From CAYFLR01 sp964343805 (lineage in GTDB: Bacteria > Bdellovibrionota_B > Oligoflexia > CAYFLR01), in assembly GCA_964343805.1 (NCBI GenBank), contig CAYFLR010000011.1, positions 79,351 to 143,350 on the forward strand: a DNA stretch of 64,000 nt, given 5' to 3'. Below, piece by piece: positions 61,715-64,000 of this stretch; within the stretch, counting starts at the first letter, position 1, and each line of letters opens with the position of its first letter. The notes below the pieces were generated by a model, which made no database searches, was not told where the DNA came from, and was given only the letters and a program-made list of their open reading frames with translations. A program made the position numbers and the translations under genes.

Positions 61715-62896
61715 ATGAAAAAGATTGGTTTAGTTATAGATTATTTCCAACCTAAGCTGGGCTATATTGAAACCTTTTTAGCGAAAGAATTTTCTCGTTT
61801 AGGATATGAGTTGAAAGTTTTTACTTCCGATCGTTACTTTCCCTTTCCCGATTATGAAAATACCTCTCAAAAAATTCTTGGTCCTCGGATGGTTGGCGTC
61901 GGTGATTTTGAGGAGGAAGGAATTTCTGTTTCCAGGTCAAAGTGTAAATTAGAGCTTTTTACCCGAGTTTACTGCCCAGAATTACCAACTCAAATAGAAC
62001 ACTATAACCCGGATATGATTTTACTGAATGGCTGTGCTAACTTTTCTGCAATATCTGTGAGTCGTCTCAAAAAGAAATTAGGAATCCCTCTTGTTTTATG
62101 GGACTCCCAGCATCTTTCTATTCTCAACCAACAACGAAAGATTAAAGAAATATTCTACTTTGGTTACCGGACTCTTTTTACCCCTAAAATTAATAAGGCC
62201 GCCAATGCCTGCTTTGGGATCTCGCCAGAAACTACAGATATTATTGCCGATATTTATGGTTATGATCGAAGCAAGATTCATCTCATTCCATTAGGTACTG
62301 ATACCCATCTTTTTTCCAGGCAAGAAGAATTGCGCTGCGCTATGAGAAAAAAGTACTCAATTGCCGATGATGATGTGGTTTTTATTTATACAGGAAAGTT
62401 AATTGCTGACAAAGGACCCCACCTTTTAACCGAAGGGTATTCTAATTTAGCAAGGAATCTAAAAAAGAGAGCTAAACTTTTATTGGTGGGGAACGGAGCG
62501 GAAGATTATATCGATCAAATAAACAAATCTCTATCTGATGAGGAACAAAAGAACAATCTCATTAGAGTGAATGCTGTACCTATGAAAGAGCTTCCTTCTT
62601 TTTATAATATGGCCGATGTGGGGGTGTGGCCTTTGCAGGAATCCACCTCCATGTTGGATGCGGCCTCTTGCGAGCTTCCCATTATTATTGATGGAAATTG
62701 TGGTACTCTCGATCGGATCAGTGACCAAAATGGAATAGGTTATGAGCATGGTGGAAAGGGCATGGGAGAGTCTATGGGTTTTTTCCTCAATAATCCTGAA
62801 GAGCTTATTAACTATGGGAAGAGAGGGAGGATTTTAATGCAAAAGGACTATAGTTGGACCAGTATCTGTAAAAAAATCATCGGCTTAGCCCAGTAA
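61715..62896 (+). CDS. GT-B glycosyltransferase (family 4 type)
   Basis: A 393-aa enzyme. The ATG at 61715 gives MKKIGLVIDYFQPKLGYIETFLAKEFSRLGY, a standard N-terminus; an in-frame ATG at 61676 overlaps the flippase gene. C-domain motifs are FIYTGKLIADKGPHLL, LLVGNGAEDY and ADVGVWPLQESTSMLDAASCELP, where the usual E-x7-E reads Glu-x7-Ala-like. It probably adds a sugar to the repeat unit exported by the flippase. The donor is unknown. Confidence 0.85.
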   Translation: MKKIGLVIDYFQPKLGYIETFLAKEFSRLGYELKVFTSDRYFPFPDYENTSQKILGPRMVGVGDFEEEGISVSRSKCKLELFTRVYCPELPTQIEHYNPDMILLNGCANFSAISVSRLKKKLGIPLVLWDSQHLSILNQQRKIKEIFYFGYRTLFTPKINKAANACFGISPETTDIIADIYGYDRSKIHLIPLGTDTHLFSRQEELRCAMRKKYSIADDDVVFIYTGKLIADKGPHLLTEGYSNLARNLKKRAKLLLVGNGAEDYIDQINKSLSDEEQKNNLIRVNAVPMKELPSFYNMADVGVWPLQESTSMLDAASCELPIIIDGNCGTLDRISDQNGIGYEHGGKGMGESMGFFLNNPEELINYGKRGRILMQKDYSWTSICKKIIGLAQ

Positions 62897-62916
62897 TATT
62901 AGAGTGGTGGACACTT

Positions 62917-64000
62917 ATGTTAAGTAATAATCGAAAATTGTTATTTATATTAATCGGCTTTATCATTATCCGAGGATTCTCTTTTCTCTATATCGTCAAC
63001 ATCATACCAGAGCATTTGGTCACTCCAGATAGTCCTTCCTATATGGAGCCTGCTCAGGCTCTAGCTAAGCATTTTGCATTTAATACGGGGGTTGACTCCA
63101 GTGATCCTGAGTTGGTTCGAACCCCAGGTTATCCCTTCTTTATAGCGCCCTGGTCATTGTTAGGTTTTGACTCACCAGCATTCATAGCTTTTTTAAACAT
63201 TCCTTTAGCATTGATTGCTTTAATATGCATATTTTTTATAGCCAGAAAGTTATTTAATGAACAAGTGGCCACACTGGCAACCCTCTTTTTTGCTTTAGAG
63301 CCAGTTTTTATAGCTCTTAATTGTCGTGTGCTCACCGAAACACTGTATATAACAGCAGTTAGTGGTTTACTTCTTTTAGGGGTACGTATTTTGAGTGATA
63401 AATCTTCCTCTCTTTGGTGGATTTTCCTTTTTGCCTGTTTGAATTCAGCCGCCGCTCTTATACGACCAGTTCATTTTTATATTGGGATCTGCCTGACCAT
63501 CGGAGTTTCCACTGCTTGGCTGGTTAAAAAACATCCAGGATATTTAAAGAAATGCGCATTGACCATTCTTCCTTTTTTATTAATCAATGGTTTATGGTTG
63601 ATACGAATGAATGTCAAGGGAGACACATGGAATTACTCTCAGATTCAGGGGATCAATTTGATTCTCTACCGTGCTGCGGGTACCCTTGCAGTTGTGGAAA
63701 AGAGACCTTATGTTGAAGTGCAGGAGGAGATGGTTGCAAAAATGAAGGCCCTGTCCTTTAGCAGCGAGAAAGAACGATTCAATTATTATGCTAAAGAAGG
63801 GAAAAAGATCATTTCTGACTATCCATGGGCAACTTTTAAAACCATGATCAAGGGAGCTTTTTGGCAATTTTTTGACCCTGGGGATATTTTCTTTTTAAAA
63901 ACATTTTCTCATATCTCTAACGTGGATACCCCCATTGGAGATATTGTTTTTCAGCGCAAGAACCTATCTCAGTACATAGATTTTTATTTTTTTAAAATAA
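62917..64000 (+). CDS. GT-C membrane glycosyltransferase-like protein (truncated by window edge)
   Basis: The first ~361 residues of a polytopic protein, from ATG 62917 (MLSNNRKLLFILIGFIIIRG). The acidic loop TPDSPSYMEPAQALAKHF lies after TM1, and RTPGYPFFIAPWSLLG and RVLTETLYITAVSGLL follow, typical of GT39/GT83 (PMT/ArnT-like) enzymes. Further TM segments end in a periplasmic domain. The frame remains open to the last base. It starts 20 bp after the GT-B gene and probably belongs to the same transcript. Confidence 0.8.
   Translation, partial: MLSNNRKLLFILIGFIIIRGFSFLYIVNIIPEHLVTPDSPSYMEPAQALAKHFAFNTGVDSSDPELVRTPGYPFFIAPWSLLGFDSPAFIAFLNIPLALIALICIFFIARKLFNEQVATLATLFFALEPVFIALNCRVLTETLYITAVSGLLLLGVRILSDKSSSLWWIFLFACLNSAAALIRPVHFYIGICLTIGVSTAWLVKKHPGYLKKCALTILPFLLINGLWLIRMNVKGDTWNYSQIQGINLILYRAAGTLAVVEKRPYVEVQEEMVAKMKALSFSSEKERFNYYAKEGKKIISDYPWATFKTMIKGAFWQFFDPGDIFFLKTFSHISNVDTPIGDIVFQRKNLSQYIDFYFFKI

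Noticed and set aside
1..64000. tRNA or rRNA genes
   Set aside because: No cloverleaf-like segment with a GTTC-containing T arm or rRNA-like stretch was found by eye in the intergenic regions. A covariance-model scan would settle this.

Overview
This 64 kb window is AT-rich bacterial DNA from a draft assembly; it carries one 100-N gap and three 10-N gaps. The density of exported subtilases, lipoproteins, two-component genes and nucleotide-sugar genes, together with a Gram-negative outer-membrane style, suggests a Bdellovibrionota/'Deltaproteobacteria'-like organism. That assignment rests on gene content only and is tentative.

Layout. 1-5.6 kb holds housekeeping genes: purH (partial), mgtE, gltX, a cyclic-nucleotide-binding regulator and lgt. 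5.8-9.1 kb holds a secreted subtilase and a tripartite HipB-HipS-HipT toxin-antitoxin operon with iterated operator-like repeats. 9.1-16.9 kb is envelope-sugar functions: a glycosyltransferase, a flippase-like membrane protein, a HAD phosphatase with a hidden upstream short ORF, and a tight ugd-uxs-GT2-epimerase operon making UDP-glucuronate, UDP-xylose and UDP-galacturonate. 16.9-19.4 kb has two lipoproteins and a phytochelatin-synthase-fold protein whose catalytic cysteine is replaced. 19.4-26 kb has a membrane glycosyltransferase and an overlapping five-gene operon (88-aa acidic peptide, oligopeptide-binding protein, YcaO-like protein, histidine kinase, nitroreductase) that looks like an uncharacterised peptide-modification and signalling system. 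27-30 kb has a SNF2 ATPase and a SWIM zinc-finger partner. 31.4-37 kb has topoisomerase III, a RAYT-like HUH transposase with 62-bp hairpin repeats, a PLP decarboxylase and WlbA.

37-47.8 kb has a PA-domain subtilase, a DUF4347-like secreted protein, an AAA/DUF4143 ATPase behind direct-repeat operators, a response regulator-CheC-histidine kinase operon, a metzincin-like lipoprotein, a frameshifted formylglycine-generating-enzyme-like gene and two small lipoproteins. 47.8-49.4 kb is a second RAYT-like element with 61-bp tandem repeats and an internally deleted tandem copy. 49.5-51 kb is an orphan Rhs tip with a possible immunity partner. 51-64 kb is an O-antigen or capsule locus: WlbB, a WecB/WbpI-type epimerase, methyltransferase, glycosyltransferases, two GMD-family dehydratases, WbpA, Gmd, Fcl, a Wzx-like flippase and a truncated membrane glycosyltransferase. 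WbpA, WlbA, WlbB and WbpI together give most of a UDP-ManNAc3NAcA pathway, with the aminotransferase not seen here, and Gmd plus Fcl give GDP-fucose.

The strongest unusual signals are the YcaO/peptide/sensor operon, the RAYT genes that appear to start at AUA behind a perfect Shine-Dalgarno, the Cys-to-Asp phytochelatin-synthase relative, and the HipBST operon.
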